Made by a program: the position numbers and the translations under genes
The notes under the pieces: generated by a model
What the model was told of the DNA's origin: nothing
What the model saw: the letters and a program-made list of their open reading frames with translations, nothing else
Database searches by the model: none
From: Chrysophaeum taylorii
Taxonomy: Eukaryota > Sar > Pelagophyceae > Pelagomonadales > Pelagomonadaceae
Length of the DNA stretch: 64,000 nt
Reading direction: 5' to 3'
NCBI GenBank assembly: GCA_029834535.1
Contig: JAQMWT010000453.1
Location: forward strand, 1 to 64,000
Shown: positions 29,233 through 38,979 of the stretch, one piece after another
Layout of the letters: each line of letters opens with the position of its first letter
Numbering within the stretch: position 1 is the first letter of the stretch

Positions 29233-32200
29233 TTACCACGACAGGTAGGAGTTCATTCTCCCCAAGACGAGCGAGGAGGCAGAGACCGCCACCTGTGGAG
29301 ATGATGCTGGCGGCGGTACCATAACCGCCACCGGGTGGTCGACGACGACGAGCGAGAGGTCGGAGGAGGACTTCTTCTTCTTCTTCTTCTTCACCTCCTG
29401 GAGGAGGTGGTGGTGGTGGTGGTTTGTGTCGTCGTCATCGCCGCCTGGGTCGTGAGAAGAAGAAGTAGAATCTGTGTCGTCGGAGGACGCGAGGTCGAGA
29501 TGCGAGGCGTGGAGCGCGGGGAGCGAGGACGTAGAGGAGATGCGTGGATGCTTGGGAGGTTTGCTGTTGTATTTTTTCCAGTCGGAAATGCGAGGGGCCG
29601 CGTAGGCCTGGGCGAGGTCCGCGATGGCGTCGAGGCGACAGTAGGAGGCGGCGGGCGAGTAAGCGGAGACGGGGTGGATCTCGAGGAAAAAATCCATGAC
29701 CCTGCTGTCGAGCGCCTCGCGGAGCTGCGCCTTGTTGCGGAGGTACTGGAGGACGCCGCGGACCTTGCTCACGGAGGGGACGTTCGCGCGGGGAAAACGA
29801 AAAAATAGTCGCAAAAGAGCGTCTCTGAGTTTGACGGCAAGGAGCCAGGCGCCCGAGACGCCGTCGGGGTCGTAGGGGACGACGTCCTCGAGCTCTGTGG
29901 GTGCGGAGTCGACGACGGAGACGCCGACGACGAGGCCCGGCGAAAATTCCCGTTTCATTTCGACGACGGGAAGGTTCGAGACGTAACAGCCGTCGGCGAG
30001 GAGGTGTCCCGTGGCCGGGTCGCGGCAGGGCGGCAGGAGCTCGGCGACCGACATGGAGGCGCGCACGGCCAGAGCGAGGGGCCCGGCGCGGCGAACTTCG
30101 GTCGACTGGGTCGTGAGATTAGTCGCGACGCAGAAGAAGGGCAGCCACGCGTCCTCGACGTCGCCAATTGGCGCGGCCGTCGCGAGCGCGTCGCGCACGG
30201 CTCGGCTGAATCCCCGGCCGTCGAAGAGCGCGAGGAAGGGAACGAAGGTGAGCTCGGCGGCGACGGCGAGCGGGTTGGAGAGGTGGTTCGCGAGGCGCGC
30301 GGCCGCGCGCTTCACCGCGTCGAGGCGGTCGTCGTCGCGGGCTGGGAGGGCGTAGGCCGCCGCCATAAAGGCGCCCTGCGAGCAGCCGGCGACCACGTCG
30401 GGGACGAGGTTGTGGGCGTGGAACGCGCGGAGGACCCCGAGGTGGGCGAGGCCGCGGCCGCCGCCGCCGCCGAGGACGAGGCCCTTAGCTCGGCCCGCGA
30501 CTACTCTCGCGAGGCGAGCGTGGTCGGCTTGGTCTCGCCTTTTCACGTGGACCAACTTGATCGAGCCGTCGCGGCTCGGATGCCGTCGCGCCAGCCAGCG
30601 CCGCGAGGTCCCGGGTCGGACGCGGGCCGCGTCGTGAACCAAAACGACCAAAACGTTCGCGTCGCTTCGCCGCCATACCGCGTCGCGCTCGGTCGCGCGC
30701 GGCCGAACGGCCGTCGAGGCCTCGGCGTCGGCGACCACCACCACCGCGTCCGCCTGCGAGGTCGCGAACCGCGTCCAGAACCCGCCCTCGCCGCACTCGA
30801 GCACGACGACCTCGTAACGTTCTTCGCGTTCGGCGAGCCACGACGACGCGAGGCGTCGAAGGTAGGTCGCGTCGCCGCGCCCGAGCCGCGCGTCTTCTCT
30901 GCTCGCGCGGCACACGGGCCCCCCCAGCTCCTGCTCGAGGCCCGCGGCAAGCAGCGCGGCGACGCTTCGCGCGGCGCGGTTCCCCGGACCGTCGACCCCG
31001 AGCACGGCCACGGTCGAGACGGTTCGACGCGTTTTCGTTCCCGCCGGCAGGCTCGCGAGCTTCTGCAGCCAGATGGCCGCGCCGTGCCGGAGCGCGCGCG
31101 TCGGCACGGCCACCACCTCGGTGTCTCTCGCGCACCGGGCGCTCGCGGATATTGCGGCGGCGCCCGACGCGACCCCCGCGAGCCCGACCGTGCCTCCGCG
31201 CCCGACCTCTCGCCACTCGGCGAACTCTCGACCCGTCGCCGCGACCTGGACGCGGCCCGATATCACCACGTAGAAGTGCCGGGGCGTCGGGGCGCCGCGC
31301 TCCAGCAACACGGCTCCCGCGTGAAGCCACCGCCGCGCCATGCCGGCGTCGCTGAAGGCCCGGACGTCGACTTCGATCCGCGCGACTACCGCCATCAGCG
31401 CCTCGGCCAGCACCTCGCGCCGCGCGCCGTTTTGGATGCCCAAATCGAAGTCCTCGTCCCCGAAAGACACCAACCCCGGGCTGCTGGTGGTGGTGGTGGT
31501 GGTGGTGGTGTTCGGAATATCCTCGCCGGGGGGCGCGTCGTCCAAAAATGCGAATCCGCCGACGACGGCCGGCGGGTCGCGACGCAAGCCGAGCCGCCGG
31601 CCGCCGCGCCTCCTGCCCGCGCCGAGGTGGTCGTCGAGCCCTTCGGCAGCAGGAGCAGCAACAGCAGCAGCAGCAGATGAGCGGTGTAGGAAAAAGGCGA
31701 AGGGGGCCACGTCGCCCTCCGCCCCAAAGGACGACGACGACGACGACTGCGGCACGAGCTCGGCGTTCGCGAACCGCGCCACGCGGTGGAGCCGCGCGAC
31801 GCACCGGCGCGCGTACGAGAGCAGCGCCGACGGCCGAACCACGCTGAGCGCGCGGAGGTCGCTGGCCTTGAGCCTCGCCACCACGGTCCCGCTCGTCGCC
31901 GCCGCGACCCGGTGCTTCGAGGACCGCGCCTGCGAGACCGCCGACGCCGCGACCACCACCGACAGCTTGCCGAGCGCCTCGAACGGACCCAGAGTTCCCT
32001 CGAGCCGCTCCGCAACTTCCGAGTCGTCGATGCCGAGCCCGACCTGCTGCAACGGCGACGACGAGGACTCCTCCTCCTCCTCGGCGTACAGCTCGACCGC
32101 GCCAACCACGACCACCAACAGGCTGTCGGCGCGCTCCCCGCGTTCGATAACCGAACTGCCCCGATCGACGCCGAGCCACGCGACGCGACGCGCGACCTCG

Positions 32201-32538
32201 CGACGCCACTCGTCGTCGTCGTCGTCGCCCAGCATAAACCCCAGCTGCGTCGCCGCGAGCCATCGCGCGGCCTCGCCCTCGTCAACCGGCCACAGCCTCG
32301 TCACCCCCGGCCTTTCCGTTTTTTCGCGCCGCTCCCCGAACGCCGGCGCCGCCGGCGGCAGGAGCTCTTCGGTCTCCTCCTCCTCGCTCTCCTCCTCCTC
32401 CACATCATCATCATCATCACGATCGGGCGGCGACGACGATGGCTCGAACCTTCCGACGTGCGAAACGAGCACCACCGCCGCTGCTGCAACCGCACCGAGC
32501 GACAGCAGCAGACGCGAGCCCGATGATGATGATGGCAT
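29233..32538 (-). CDS. NTE/patatin-like phospholipase with cyclic-nucleotide-binding-type domains
   Basis: 1,101 residues from the first ATG. Built like PNPLA6/7 (neuropathy target esterase) lysophospholipases: an N-terminal membrane anchor (LLLSLGAVAAAAVVLVSHVG), cNMP-binding-type barrels (around GSSVIERGERADSLLVVVVG and AGAVLLERGAPTPRHFYVV), then a patatin domain. The patatin oxyanion loop GGGGGRGLAHLG is near 686, the nucleophile elbow GCSQG near 716 and the catalytic DG(CYVSNLP) near 846, so the Ser-Asp dyad is complete. It would deacylate phosphatidylcholine or lysophospholipids at the ER. The C-terminus is low-complexity (His, Lys, Ser runs from microsatellites). The plus strand is also open over long stretches; those are shadows. 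Confidence 0.9.
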   Translation of the reverse strand: MPSSSSGSRLLLSLGAVAAAAVVLVSHVGRFEPSSSPPDRDDDDDVEEEESEEEETEELLPPAAPAFGERREKTERPGVTRLWPVDEGEAARWLAATQLGFMLGDDDDDEWRREVARRVAWLGVDRGSSVIERGERADSLLVVVVGAVELYAEEEEESSSSPLQQVGLGIDDSEVAERLEGTLGPFEALGKLSVVVAASAVSQARSSKHRVAAATSGTVVARLKASDLRALSVVRPSALLSYARRCVARLHRVARFANAELVPQSSSSSSFGAEGDVAPFAFFLHRSSAAAAVAAPAAEGLDDHLGAGRRRGGRRLGLRRDPPAVVGGFAFLDDAPPGEDIPNTTTTTTTTSSPGLVSFGDEDFDLGIQNGARREVLAEALMAVVARIEVDVRAFSDAGMARRWLHAGAVLLERGAPTPRHFYVVISGRVQVAATGREFAEWREVGRGGTVGLAGVASGAAAISASARCARDTEVVAVPTRALRHGAAIWLQKLASLPAGTKTRRTVSTVAVLGVDGPGNRAARSVAALLAAGLEQELGGPVCRASREDARLGRGDATYLRRLASSWLAEREERYEVVVLECGEGGFWTRFATSQADAVVVVADAEASTAVRPRATERDAVWRRSDANVLVVLVHDAARVRPGTSRRWLARRHPSRDGSIKLVHVKRRDQADHARLARVVAGRAKGLVLGGGGGRGLAHLGVLRAFHAHNLVPDVVAGCSQGAFMAAAYALPARDDDRLDAVKRAAARLANHLSNPLAVAAELTFVPFLALFDGRGFSRAVRDALATAAPIGDVEDAWLPFFCVATNLTTQSTEVRRAGPLALAVRASMSVAELLPPCRDPATGHLLADGCYVSNLPVVEMKREFSPGLVVGVSVVDSAPTELEDVVPYDPDGVSGAWLLAVKLRDALLRLFFRFPRANVPSVSKVRGVLQYLRNKAQLREALDSRVMDFFLEIHPVSAYSPAASYCRLDAIADLAQAYAAPRISDWKKYNSKPPKHPRISSTSSLPALHASHLDLASSDDTDSTSSSHDPGGDDDDTNHHHHHLLQEVKKKKKKKSSSDLSLVVVDHPVAVMVPPPASSPQVAVSASSLVLGRMNSYLSW

Positions 32539-32784
32539 CGTATGATGTTCTGGCAACAAACAAACAAACAAACAAACGAAAAAGGGGCAGGGGAGCGAAA
32601 CAACAACACCCTCGACGCCTCAGGACGGACGAGCCGCCAGGAGTGCGGCGACTCGGCTCCCTTCAAGTCCTCGCCCCCATCATATCATCGCCGCGAACAT
32701 GGTAAATAAATAAAGCGTTTGAAAAAACCGCTATTCAAGTTGAACCCTTCAACTTGACACCTGCCCGGAGAGGAGCGAATCATC

Positions 32785-33666
32785 ATGATGTTGATCTTGG
32801 GGCTGCTTCTCGGCGCGGGGGGGTTCCAGTTCCAGCACTGCGTCCAACACACGAGGAAATCGCTGGTCGTGGTACGGGCAGACGCGGCTGAGCCCATGGG
32901 CTCCGAGGACGAGAAGAAGAAGAATCTTGTGCGACGACTCTGGGATGGCGCGCGGCGGCGGATCGCCACGACCGAGGACCCGGTCGTTGAGCCCGCCGTC
33001 GTTTCCGACGAAAACGAGGAGCGATCGCTGGTCCCCGATCTCGAGAACTCAAAGCTATACGCGGAGCTCGCCAAGCGACGGGAAGAGGTCGAGAACCAAG
33101 TCGACGACAAAGCTATTTATGACACGATTGCCGCTAAAACCGACTTTCCGAGGATAGCCAAGAAGCTCAACGAGGCCCTCCAGAATCGCAGCCTCTTCCA
33201 AGACGCGACCGCGGTGGTCGCGCCCAATGCGACCACGCTCGCCGACTTCACCCCGAGCCCCGGCCAGTCGCCCGGAGAGGTCATCGACGGCGTCCTGCGC
33301 GCGCTCCGCGACGACGGCGAGGGCGACGACGGCACCATCGAGTACCGCGGCTGCGAGACCCTCCTCAAGTTCGCGAGCAGCGCCTCCTCCCTCGGCGGCG
33401 ACGGCGACGACAAGAACCCTGCAGCGATCGCTCGCTTCCTCAGCCACAGCGAGTACAACATCCTCTTCGACTGGGACAATATCGTCTTCTCCTCACCCCT
33501 CCGCCTCTCGATCGACGGCGAGCGCGCCTACCAGACCACCAAACTCCGCGACAAGAAAACCGGCGAGTGGCACAAGGTCAAGTGGGCCCTCTCGCTGCGC
33601 GACACGGACGAAACCAAGGACGGCCTCTGGCTCATCGACACTATCATGGTCGCGAGGCGCCCCTGA
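32785..33666 (+). CDS. Hypothetical protein with signal/plastid-type leader
   Basis: 293 residues. It starts with a signal peptide (MMLILGLLLGAGGFQFQHC) and a basic leader (HTRKSLVVVRADA), which suggests the plastid. The middle is a charged helical region (ENSKLYAELAKRREEVENQV). The C-terminal 150 residues form a compact domain: SPGEVIDGVLRALRDD, SHSEYNILFDWDNIVFSSP, RLSIDGERAYQTTKL, KVKWALSLRDTDETKDGLW and LIDTIMV. This alternating beta pattern resembles NTF2/SnoaL-type cone folds (one helix pair then a curved sheet). I do not know the family and give no function. Confidence 0.75.
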   Translation: MMLILGLLLGAGGFQFQHCVQHTRKSLVVVRADAAEPMGSEDEKKKNLVRRLWDGARRRIATTEDPVVEPAVVSDENEERSLVPDLENSKLYAELAKRREEVENQVDDKAIYDTIAAKTDFPRIAKKLNEALQNRSLFQDATAVVAPNATTLADFTPSPGQSPGEVIDGVLRALRDDGEGDDGTIEYRGCETLLKFASSASSLGGDGDDKNPAAIARFLSHSEYNILFDWDNIVFSSPLRLSIDGERAYQTTKLRDKKTGEWHKVKWALSLRDTDETKDGLWLIDTIMVARRP

Positions 33667-34284
33667 TGCGCTCGCACATTTCTCCTTCGAACACCAACAA
33701 CGCCACGTTCCTTCCTCCCTTTTCTTTGTTTCTTAATCCCCACGCCCTCCCTCTTTCCCTCTCTCTCTGTATGGGGGACATGAAGACGACGAACGGCGAC
33801 TCCCGTGTTCGCGTCGTCGACGCGACGAGTCTCTTGTTGCCTCCTTCCTTTTTTTTCGTTGTGGGAGGGGCAAGGGCGGGGCAACGATCCTCTCATTTGT
33901 TGTTCTTGCGCCGGTGAGGTTGGCGCCGATGGCCACGAAGAGTGCGGGACCCTCGAGCTCTTTGATAAAGAGGAAAGGACGCGCGTAGTCGGGATTTCAT
34001 TTATCGTATAGATGAAGTCAAGGCGGTTGATATGCGGCGGCGGGGGCTGAGCTGAGCTGAGCTGATCTGAGCTGATCTGATCTCCCGGGCAAGGATGGTG
34101 TTGGAGTGGCTGGCGTGGCTCTGGTATCTCCGCCGCAGACGAGTCGGAGAACGAAGTTTCGCCATCATCATCATCGGAAAGGGTTTGGAAACCTCTCTTC
34201 TTTTTTCGGCTTCCCTTTTAGACGTAAGGGTAAGAATAGTGGAGGGCAAAAAAGAATGTCTTCTACTTACCCTTGGTGTAGCTT
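33667..34284. other. Intergenic stretch with CTGAG tandem run
   Basis: C/T-rich 3' flank, then at 34,047-34,084 tandem gctga and gatct units (gctgagctgagctgagctga, then variants). A second AT-richer part leads into the YEATS gene. No gene seen. Confidence 0.5.
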
Positions 34285-35213
34285 ATGGACGAGACGACGC
34301 GGAAGCGGACGACGAAAAAGGCGGTGTGCTGTCCCGTGGTCTACGGGAGTATCGCGTTCGCTTTGGGAAAAAAAGGGGACGAGTTCGCGACTCATAAGTG
34401 GACGTTGTTCGTGCGCGGACCGTCGGGCGAGGAGCTCTCGTACTTTTTGGCAAAGGTTGTGTTCAAGCTTCACCCGAGCTTTAGCCAGCCCATCAGAGAG
34501 GTGACGGAGCCACCGTTCGAGGTGAGCGAGAAGGGCTGGGGCGAGTTCGAGGCGGCGATTCGCCTCCATTTTAAGGACCCGACCGAGAGACCGGTCGAGG
34601 TCTCGCACGTTGTTAAGCTCTACGACGGCGTCTCCCCCCAGCTCGCGACACGGCCCGTGGTTTCCGAGGTCTACGACGAAGTCGTGTTTACGGAGCCCTA
34701 CGAGGACTTTTACGACGCCCTCACCAGCAAGAAGACGGCAACCTCGCCCAAAGGCGGTCACCCCCTTGGCGAGCACTTTGGCCGCTTCGACGACGCCAAG
34801 GACGTCGAGATCATGCTCAAGGTCTCCGAGTATGTGAAAGGTCAGCTCGATGCCATCAAAAACACGGTCGCGAGACTCGACCACCAGATCAGCGTTTGCC
34901 GTCAGATCGAGCAGAGCCGCGCGCAACAGGCTCAGCAACAGGCCCAGCAACAGCAACAGCAGCAGCAACAGCAGCAGCAAAAGCAGCAGCAGGCCCAGCA
35001 ACAGCAGCAGCAGCAACAACAACAACAGGCGGCGGCAAAGTACCAGCAGGCAAAGCCTTCCACACAACACCAGCAGCAGCAACAACCACAACAGCAGCAA
35101 CAGCCGCAGCAGCAAGTACCACCGCCGCCGCAGCAGCAGCTGCAACAACAACCACAACAACAAAAACCAGCGGGGGCACAGCTCCAGCAGCAGCAGCACT
35201 TTACCGTCCAGGC

Positions 35214-35246
<33 letters not shown>

Positions 35247-35328
35247 GCTCCACGCGGCGGCCGGAGGTACCGCCGGCGTAGCTTCCTCCAAGCGAGGGCC
35301 GAACGGCATCGTCGGGTCTACAACTTAA
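34285..35328 (+). CDS. YEATS-domain protein (GAS41/Yaf9-like) with Gln-rich tail
   Basis: 347 residues. Residues 13-140 are a YEATS domain, which reads acylated histone lysines: CPVVYGSIAFALGKK, THKWTLFVRGPSGEE, KVVFKLHPSFSQPIREVTEP and GWGEFEAAIRLHFKDPTERP, ending VVSEVYDEVVF. The closest known class is GAS41/Yaf9, shared by SWR1-type and NuA4 complexes, which deposit and act with H2A.Z; an H2A.Z gene lies 5.4 kb away, though I infer no linkage from that. A helix (DVEIMLKVSEYVKGQLDAIK) follows, in the place of the GAS41 coiled coil. The last 130 residues are almost only Gln with Ala/Pro, from a CAG/CAA tract, and are probably length-variable. Its stop codon overlaps that of the next gene. 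Confidence 0.9.
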
Positions 35329-36068
35329 TTCGATTTTGGAGGTGGAGGAAAAGGCTCGGGACTCAAGTTTTTATTAGCACGGCTCGCCGCAACCAAGGCA
35401 CGAATGATGTGGGGATAGCCCTTCCGCGCTGCCCATTCGAGCGCGGTCTTGGATCCACGGCCGCCGCAGGATGATGTCTTCGGCGGCTCGCCTTGCCTTT
35501 CGAGGTCGACTCCGGGTATTATGCCGAGGAGGTAGCGCACGACGCGGGCGCGGCCGGCCCAGGCGGCGAAGAGGAGGGGCGAGAAATTTCGGGCGTCGGC
35601 CGCGTCCGGGTCGGCGCCTGCGTCGATGAGGACTTGGAGGGACCTCCGGCGGCCTTGCCACGCGGCGAGCATCGAAAGCGTGCGGTCTTCGAAGAACTTG
35701 AGGCGGTGAAAGGCGATGCTCGGCGATGCTCGGACAAGGCGCGTCACGCGCGCCGCGGGGTCGTGCTCGTGGAATTCGAGCCAGAGGCGCCAGACCTCGC
35801 GGTCGTTGTGGGCCTTCTCGACGGCGCGTTGGCGGTGCGCGGCGTCGCCGAGCGCCCGGAGGGGCTTGTCATTGAGCCTCGTGCGGCGGCGGCGGCCCCC
35901 GGCGGGAAGCGCGAGGGCGAAGCGGTGCGCGATGCCGCGGCAGACCGACCCGCCCGCGATGACCCTTGCCAGGCGGCGGCACACGCACCGCACGCTTACT
36001 GTTGCGGCGACCGACTCGAGGAAGGTCAAGACCCCTAAGACCACATCGTCGTCAACTCGGGTAAGCAT
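35325..36068 (-). CDS. F-box and ankyrin-repeat protein
   Basis: 247 residues. Residues about 5-45 (DDDVVLGVLTFLESVAATVS, VRCVCRRLARVI) look like an F-box, which docks Skp1 in SCF ubiquitin ligases. Residues about 128-185 hold ankyrin repeats (TLSMLAAWQGRRRSLQVLID, NFSPLLFAAWAGRARVVRYL), with another at 215-235 (KTALEWAARKGYPHIIRALV). It would be a substrate receptor. The stop codon TAA overlaps the YEATS stop on the other strand within the tetramer TTAA. The start codon lies 21 bp from the edge of the hAT transposon, so the original promoter has been displaced by 2.9 kb or replaced. Confidence 0.75.
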   Translation of the reverse strand: MLTRVDDDVVLGVLTFLESVAATVSVRCVCRRLARVIAGGSVCRGIAHRFALALPAGGRRRRTRLNDKPLRALGDAAHRQRAVEKAHNDREVWRLWLEFHEHDPAARVTRLVRASPSIAFHRLKFFEDRTLSMLAAWQGRRRSLQVLIDAGADPDAADARNFSPLLFAAWAGRARVVRYLLGIIPGVDLERQGEPPKTSSCGGRGSKTALEWAARKGYPHIIRALVAASRANKNLSPEPFPPPPKSN

Positions 36069-36081
36069 CGACGCATCGTTG

Positions 36082-36089
36082 ATAATAAC
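36082..36089. repeat. Target-site duplication of the hAT element, left
   Basis: ataataac, directly followed by the inverted repeat of the transposon; identical to 38,943-38,950. Eight base pairs is the hallmark length for hAT insertions. Confidence 0.9.
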
Positions 36090-38942
36090 CAGCGTTGGGA
36101 ATTCACTTCAGCAAGTGAACGTGAACCACTTCACCAGCCACGTAATATTGGTGAAGTGATTTGAAGTGAACACGTCACCCCACGTGGCCATCGTGAACCT
36201 TTGTGAAGTGAACGCCACTTTTTTAATTTTTTTTTTTTTTAAGCCAGTGCCGGTCCCTGCCGCGCCCCGTCAGTTCCGTGCCCTCCGCGCGCTATTGCCT
36301 AGGTCTGGTGCTCTTAGATTCTTTCGCGTTTCGGGGCGAAGGAGGAGTTACCGTGGATGGGGCTCAGTGTTTCTTACTTTAGGCGATGTGAACGACCTCG
36401 GTATCTTCGTCTGGTTCTTCCTCATCAACCTCCATCTCCGAAGAGTCTTCGGGGATGGTGCTCTCGGCGTTTTTGAACTCGGTCTCGGCGAGGTCCCTGC
36501 ACTTAATCCGGGCCGCCGCAATGAAATTCTTGTTCATGCGCAGTAGCGCAGCTTTGTCCATCTGAGCAACGTGTTTCCTTCAGTCAGGACAAGATTTCCA
36601 ATGCTCAGGCAGCGCACACAGTAGCTCTGCGCGCCATGTGTACCAATTGAACCCTTAAAGGCTCTCGCCATGTCCGGAAGGAACCTATACTGCTCCTTTG
36701 TGAGTGGTCGATACAGCTCTCCAACGTCGAGCACAGCCAGATCCATGAAGCCGACTTCATCCTTCTTCTCAAGTTCAGGATAATGCTCTTTCCAGTTGAG
36801 CGATCTCGACAGCCTGATCCATTGAGTGAAGACCTGTTCAAACTCCTCATTGAAATCGGGCATCTGGTTCTCAGGCATAGCAAAAGAAGGCACGTCGCCA
36901 CTAATGTCGTCCCAAGCGTCGGGTGCGTCGAGTGCCGCCAAGAGACTGCGGGTAGGCGCAGGCTCGGAGGGCGGCGCAGACTCGGAGGAAGTCTTTGCCT
37001 TTTCGTGGTGGAATGCAGTCCGTGCGTAAATCACATATTCTCCCTTGAGCAACTTCCTGGCCTGAGCTCTCTGATTGGACGACAGGCGCCGGCAGTTGAT
37101 AAGTCCGAAAGTCAAGAAGGAAGGCAATCAGCTCGCGATCGTTGAATTCGTAGTCGAGTGACGCACGTAGCTTTCATTATTCCCGCAAAACCGACGCTCA
37201 CATTCGAGAATAGCCCGCTCAAGACAGATTTTGCCGGTCTCGCTGAGGTCGTCAACATCGACAGTCTTACGTGGCATGGATTTCGCAGTTATGTTAGGGA
37301 GATCAATGATTCCTAGCGTCCCAGCTCGCAGAGATTCGATCATGTTGTGCTTGATCAATGCGGCGCACGCCCCCAGGTATAAGTGTTCACGTTGCACGAA
37401 AACAACGGCCGCATCCATTATAGCAAAAATCGCCTCGAATTCAGCCAACGCCACCCATTGCTCATCACTCATTGTCAAGGGGAGTCCAATGTAGGTAGCC
37501 GCGTACAGTTTGAGCACGTGGTGCATACGCAGCAAGGAACGAATAAGTTGGTATCGCGCCCGGAACCTCGTCTTATTGAGGTCGAGCTTGAGCTTCGGCG
37601 ATTTCCCCGGCTCTGATGGCAAAAGCGCATGCAGATCCTTCAAACGTGTGCCGTATGAAAATAACTTGGCTCCATCGTGGGGAATATTCAGCAGCTCCTG
37701 GCCAGCTGGGAATGGATTGATCACCTGCTTGCCTCTGGATCGTGTCAAGTCGCCACATGCCGCTGCCGAGATTTTTGAGATATCATGCATGTCACGCGCA
37801 TCGACCTCAACAAAAAATTCTTCGGCGACGCCAATTGCAGCCCGGTCTCTTGAACAATGGTTGCGACCGCCAAATCGATATCGATTCCCGCACGCTCCGC
37901 GACCACAGAACGGAGCAGAAAAGCCGTGCCGGAATCGGTTCCGTCGTCAGCTGGAACGAGGCCCACGCACACCGTCTCAACGCCACTCCAATCGGGCCAG
38001 ATGAAGGATAGGCCAATGGCCTGTCGCTTGAAGGATTGCCGAAAGCCGCTTCATAACACTCCGTAACGACGTGCTTCAAGATTCAACACAAGCAACGATA
38101 TTCAGCGTCCACCCATTCAAACAGCGCCTTTCGAGTCATGAACGGGCACTTGCCTTTCCCGCCACCGCCGCGGTAATACGCCTCAATTAGGCTGCGATGA
38201 TCTTCGTCGTCAAAGGTGCGCTTGGAAATTCGCTGCGACGTGTACACGCAGTGCAAGCCGAGAACGCCATCAGGGAAGAGTGCTTTGCCTGGCTGGGCAT
38301 GGCCATGAAGTAACTCGTAATATCCGATTTACCCTTCGAGGCTGCCACAACGCCGACGGCCGTCATAACGCCCTCCTTTTCTTTGTCTGTCTTCTGTTTC
38401 TTGGTGAGCTGTCGACGTCCCAGCTCGTCCTCCGGATGCGCAGCCTTGAAGTGGGCCCCAAGAGGGCTTGGTCGTCTGCCATGTGCCTTTCTTGAAGTCT
38501 CTCGTCACCTTCAGGCGCTCCCAGCACCGGATACACACATGCGTCGTCGCCTTCCCACTTTTCAACGCGGTCAGGATGATTTTCCTTCGGTCGACGCACG
38601 CAGTCCCACACCTTGGAAAAACCTGGTTGATCGTCCACTTTTGTTTGCCGGGTGTGTTCCACGTCACAACATCGATGTCGCAATCGGCTCGTTCTTGTGA
38701 ACTTCCTCCTTCTGTTCCGCGTTTAAATTCCTCCTCATCATCAACATTATCCTCCACCTCCAGGTAGCGCGGCTCGACTTCGCTCATCAGACGGGGTCAG
38801 GGTCAGGCCGTCAGCCGAAGTGAATAAACGTGAAGTGAACATTTTGGAATCCGGACGAAAAATTTTCGGTGAAGTGAAGTGAAGTGAAGTGAACCAAATT
38901 CAGTGAACCTAGTGAAGTGAGCCCAGTGAATTCCGAACGCTG
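36090..38942 (-). mobile_element. hAT DNA transposon, 2,853 bp, broken transposase on the minus strand
   Basis: Ends are inverted repeats: left cagcgttgggaattcact, right (reverse complement) cagcgttcggaattcact, 17 of 18 identical, flanked by the 8-bp duplication ataataac. Both subterminal zones (36,110-36,210 and 38,820-38,930) carry many agtgaa/gaagtgaac units, the usual transposase-binding repeats. The minus strand encodes, from 38,787 downward, a BED-type zinc finger (HVCIRCWERLKVTRDF, with its HFKAAHPEDEL half in another frame), a central catalytic region (37,128-37,790) and at 36,379-36,900 the hAT C-terminal dimerisation block (YRFLPDMARAFKGS, SIGNLVLTEGNT, LLRMNKNFIAAAR). The gene is in several frames, at least three shifts, so this copy is probably not autonomous. 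Perfect duplication suggests a fairly recent insertion. Confidence 0.9.
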
Positions 38943-38950
38943 ATAATAAC
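38943..38950. repeat. Target-site duplication of the hAT element, right
   Basis: ataataac, identical to 36,082-36,089. It lies 29 bp before the start codon of the deacetylase-like gene. Confidence 0.9.
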
Positions 38951-38979
38951 AACAAGTCTGCCTACCGAGGTGTCGGGGG

